From positions 1-30,787 of the forward strand of contig NZ_CP031710.1 in NCBI RefSeq assembly GCF_001696605.3: 30,787 nucleotides of DNA. Reading direction: 5' to 3'. Numbering within the stretch: the first letter of the stretch is position 1; the number at the start of each line of letters is the position of its first letter. Of the stretch, positions 28,712 through 30,787 are shown piece after piece. The notes beneath the pieces are model-generated. The model was not told the origin of the DNA and searched no databases. It worked only from the letters and a program-made list of their open reading frames with translations. Position numbers and translations under genes: made by a program. Source of the DNA: Acinetobacter wuhouensis. Its GTDB lineage: Bacteria > Pseudomonadota > Gammaproteobacteria > Pseudomonadales > Moraxellaceae.

Positions 28712-28739
28712 ATTTAACATAAAATCTCTTATGCGAAAT
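28712..28739 (+). other. pdif site 15, XerD-XerC orientation; left end of backbone A
   Basis: XerD arm ATTTAACATAA, spacer AATCTC, XerC arm TTATGCGAAAT. Spacer and orientation equal to site 6, which begins backbone B. Confidence 0.93.
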
Positions 28740-29196
28740 ACAGTCTTTTACGTGCTGCAAAACTTCAAGCGAGAAAGATTTTTTCCAAATAAACCCAATA
28801 ACTAAACATAAATAACTGTTTTATATAAATTTATGTAAATATTAAAAAACACTTTTCCTAAAAAATAAGAACATCTCTAAAACTAAACGACCTATTGAAG
28901 CCAGATACTCATATTTGGTGTCCAAAAAACTACTCCGTAGGACAAGACAGGACATTGAGCGTAAGCGAATTGTCGGGGGTAATGGACTAGTTCACCTTGC
29001 GTGTACTATTACATTACACATCTTGCCTCATCGTACAAAAGTTAATGCTCTTAAATACACCAAAGAAAGCCTATTTCATGTAAGAACATAAACTTAAATA
29101 CTCTAAAAACCTCTTAAATACACGCATATACCCGCTTATTCACATAATTGGCTATTCTCAATACACGTATATACACTTAAATACTCCTTTTTTATC
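28740..29196. other. Non-coding stretch with CTTAAATAC repeats
   Basis: No gene seen. Bases 29049-29190 carry at least four scattered copies of CTTAAATAC, two of them near ATACACG-type motifs. Around 28951-28974, GACATT and AATTGTC flank a GAGCGTAAGCG core as a weak dyad. Possible partition, transfer or regulatory repeats; nothing decides between these. Confidence 0.4.
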
Positions 29197-29400
29197 TTAC
29201 TTTTTATTCAATTCTCTCCATTCAGCCATTAAAGCTGCTTCTTCCTGCTCCAAAGTCGTTTCACCATTCAAGATACGCTGTTGTCTTGCTTCATCAGCTT
29301 CTCGACAGGCATCAATCACTTCTTGGGAAAATTCGTGATCTACGATTCCCTTTGAGCTTCTAAAAATCTCTTTTAATCGTTCTTTTTCTGCTTCATTCAT
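29197..29400 (-). CDS. Unknown 67-residue protein downstream of a toxin gene
   Basis: Small charged helical protein (MNEAEKERLKEIFRSSKGIV, then EADEARQQRILNGETTLEQE) with no recognised domain. AGAGGA stands eight bases before the ATG, so translation is credible. It starts 26 bases after the YafQ-type toxin stop on the same strand and is probably the third gene of that operon. A role as accessory or regulatory component is possible but unsupported. Confidence 0.6.
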   Translation of the reverse strand: MNEAEKERLKEIFRSSKGIVDHEFSQEVIDACREADEARQQRILNGETTLEQEEAALMAEWRELNKK

Positions 29401-29426
29401 AAATACAGATCCTCTTTGTTTTGTGC

Positions 29427-29759
29427 TTATTTAAATAACTCGCTATGCGTTCCAGTACGCACAAAAACCACCATCTCAAACTTAGAGAGTGGCTCGATGC
29501 GATAGATCAACAGAAAATCACCACCGACATGCAATTCACGGCAGTTTTTCCATTGATTACCACTTAGCGCATGATCAACCCATTCAGCACCTAAAGGCGC
29601 ATCATTAGCAATAATCAGCATCATGACCTGTTTAAGCTTTCTCATGTCATAACGACCACTACAAGAAAGCCTTTGCCAGTCTGCTAAAAACTCTTTGGTG
29701 TAATCCGATGATCGAGGTAAAACGGCCCGTTTATCTTTCGCTGTTTTTTTCGAGGTCAT
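29427..29759 (-). CDS. YafQ-type ribosome-dependent endoribonuclease toxin
   Basis: 110-residue toxin of the RelE superfamily, YafQ branch. The catalytic residues are visible: His in VDHALSG, then CRELHVGGDFLLIYRI with a second His and Asp, and VRTGTHSELFK with the final His. The N-terminal extension MTSKKTAKDKRAVLPRSSDY is basic. It overlaps the antitoxin gene by 29 bases, as is typical for coupled toxin-antitoxin pairs. Located in backbone A, so it should stabilise that replicon. Confidence 0.88.
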   Translation of the reverse strand: MTSKKTAKDKRAVLPRSSDYTKEFLADWQRLSCSGRYDMRKLKQVMMLIIANDAPLGAEWVDHALSGNQWKNCRELHVGGDFLLIYRIEPLSKFEMVVFVRTGTHSELFK

Positions 29760-30012
29760 TAAACAAGTCTTCTACAGTTTCAAAACGGGCTTTCTTGGCT
29801 TGAATGAGCGCATCAGCTTCATTCATAGCAGCTACAGTTGTGGTATTGGGTACACGTACATCAAATGGAATCGCCTGTTCCGCTACTACACGAGTCAGAA
29901 AGATTCGTACAGCATCAGACACAGACATACCCATTGATTTCAAAGCTTGTTGCGCCTGTAGCTTTGTTTCATCATCAATTCGAACGTGTAGCATTGAGGT
30001 TTGAGAAGTCAT
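29731..30012 (-). CDS. RelB/DinJ-type antitoxin
   Basis: 93-residue antitoxin with an N-terminal ribbon-helix-helix (MLHVRIDDETKLQAQQALKS then MGMSVSDAVRIFLTRVVAEQ), the hallmark of RelB/DinJ proteins, and a C-terminal toxin-binding tail (ADALIQAKKARFETVEDLFN). AGGTGAAG precedes the ATG. It is expected to repress its own operon through the palindromes at 30027-30075. Confidence 0.9.
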   Translation of the reverse strand: MTSQTSMLHVRIDDETKLQAQQALKSMGMSVSDAVRIFLTRVVAEQAIPFDVRVPNTTTVAAMNEADALIQAKKARFETVEDLFNDLEKNSER

Positions 30013-30026
30013 ATCTTCACCTGAAT

Positions 30027-30075
30027 ATTATGTAACTCAATTGAGATACATAATAGCATATTCAGGCCTGAATAT
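30027..30075. promoter_or_regulatory. Paired palindromic operators of the DinJ/YafQ operon
   Basis: First palindrome 30027-30054: ATTATGTA and TACATAAT around a TCAATTGA core, symmetrical except for one base pair. Second palindrome 30058-30075: ATATTCAGG-CCTGAATAT, perfect over 18 bases; half of it (CTGAATAT) recurs at 30021. They lie directly upstream of the antitoxin gene and are the expected binding sites for RHH antitoxin or toxin-antitoxin complexes. Confidence 0.7.
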
Positions 30076-30644
30076 TTCAAAGAAAAGGATCTTTCGATTT
30101 ATTGATCAAACAGAAAAATTAGGCCAATAAAAAAATATCGTATTTAAACGCTCTATTTTCACCATAGAGAGGCGATCTCAAACTTAAACACAAGAATCCA
30201 CCTAAAAACAAAAAAAGTCTCTCTAAGCTCAAATAGAAGCAAATGACACAACACTAATAAACCACTAGAAAACATTAACCAAGCGAGTGTCTACGAGCGA
30301 CATCACCAAAATTCGCACCTCGACTTTCTGAAAAACAGCTTTTTAGGCTGTGAAGCCTAAATAAGCGTAAATTACATGCAGAAAATTGAGTCTAGATCGA
30401 GCGTAGCGAGTAAAAAAGCTTTATGAGCGAAGCGAATTCATCGTGCTTTTGCTTTTTATTGAAGTCACAACGAGATGAGCCAAAAAATTGCCCCGACGAA
30501 TCGAGCGAAAGCGAGATTCAATAGAGTTTGAGCGTAGCGAAAACCAAGGGCAATTTTTCTTTGCCTGGGCTTTTAATTATTTTTAAAGTTTTTAAATGCT
30601 TTTAAACATGCTGAAATCCTTTATTTACAAGGGATTCAAAACCT
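30076..30644. other. Non-coding region before the replicon A iterons
   Basis: No gene seen. From about 30283 it parallels 17112-17490: the same GAGTGTCTACGAGCGA, GAGCGAAGCGA motifs and structured block (30482-30558, AAAAATTGCCC pairing with GGGCAATTTTT), then an AT-rich stretch. A TTATTTACA close to the DnaA-box consensus lies at 30621-30629. Confidence 0.5.
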
Positions 30645-30732
30645 ATATGACACCGTTTACCTTGCAATATGACACCGTTTACCTTGCAATATGACACCGT
30701 TTACCTTGCAATATGACACCGTTTACCTTGCT
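30645..30732 (+). repeat. Iterons of replicon A: four tandem 22-bp repeats
   Basis: Four direct 22-base repeats beginning ATATGACACCGTTTACC; only the last base or two of the fourth deviate. An inverted partial copy TGTGTCATA lies at 30754-30762. The repeats end 55 bases before the window edge; their initiator starts at base 1, so origin and gene are contiguous on a circle. Confidence 0.95.
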
Positions 30733-30787
30733 TATAACACTAAAATTAATTACTGTGTCATAGCATAATAATTAATACTGGTGCTTC

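Overview
The window looks like one complete circular plasmid of an Acinetobacter species, opened at the first base of a replication-initiator gene. The evidence is the Rep_3 initiators with 22-bp iterons, fifteen pdif (XerC/XerD) sites of the Acinetobacter plasmid type, AT-rich codon use, the msr(E)-mph(E) macrolide module and typical Acinetobacter toxin-antitoxin pairs. Four iterons end 55 bases before the right edge, and the initiator they should serve starts at base 1. At the second, internal replicon the same iteron-to-start gap is 57 bases, so the two window ends almost certainly join.

The plasmid appears to be a cointegrate of two related replicons. Backbone A (28740 to the end, then 1-1820) holds a DinJ/YafQ-type toxin-antitoxin operon, iterons, repB, a replication DNA-binding protein and a 47-residue hydrophobic protein. 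Backbone B (14609-19442) holds a mobilisation accessory gene, an oriT, a MOBQ-type relaxase, its own iterons, repB, DNA-binding protein and 47-residue protein. Both backbones are bounded on the left by a pdif site with spacer AATCTC and on the right by one with spacer GGTGTA.

The rest is cargo in pdif-bounded modules. From left to right: a five-gene type IV (minor) pilin operon ending in a very large PilX-like protein (1849-5957); a 104-residue unknown (5986-6830); a cysteine-rich protein beside a 1238-bp IS3-family element (6859-8454); HigBA copy 1 (8483-9183); a large module with an SH3-domain gene and a GHKL ATPase / STAS-like / membrane-protein operon, each broken by one of two inverted 1282-bp IS copies (9212-14580); after backbone B, a SUKH immunity gene (19471-19937); HigBA copy 2 (19966-20666); msr(E)-mph(E) with an elaborate leader (20695-23644); a serine recombinase with a res-like site (23673-24481); a predicted exported protein and a small membrane protein (24510-25748); BrnT/BrnA (25777-26599); a small gene broken by the second 1238-bp IS (26628-28210); and a frameshifted Imm63-like immunity gene (28239-28711).

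The modules show a polarity. The toxin-antitoxin modules, the recombinase and both backbones have XerC arms facing inward. Macrolide resistance, pilins, SUKH, the SH3/GHKL module and the other accessory genes have XerD arms facing inward. The strongest candidates for something undescribed are the pilin operon carried as a pdif module, the GHKL-STAS-membrane operon, orphan immunity genes carried as pdif cassettes, and an Arg-Ile-Arg leader peptide with two further RNA structures ahead of msr(E).
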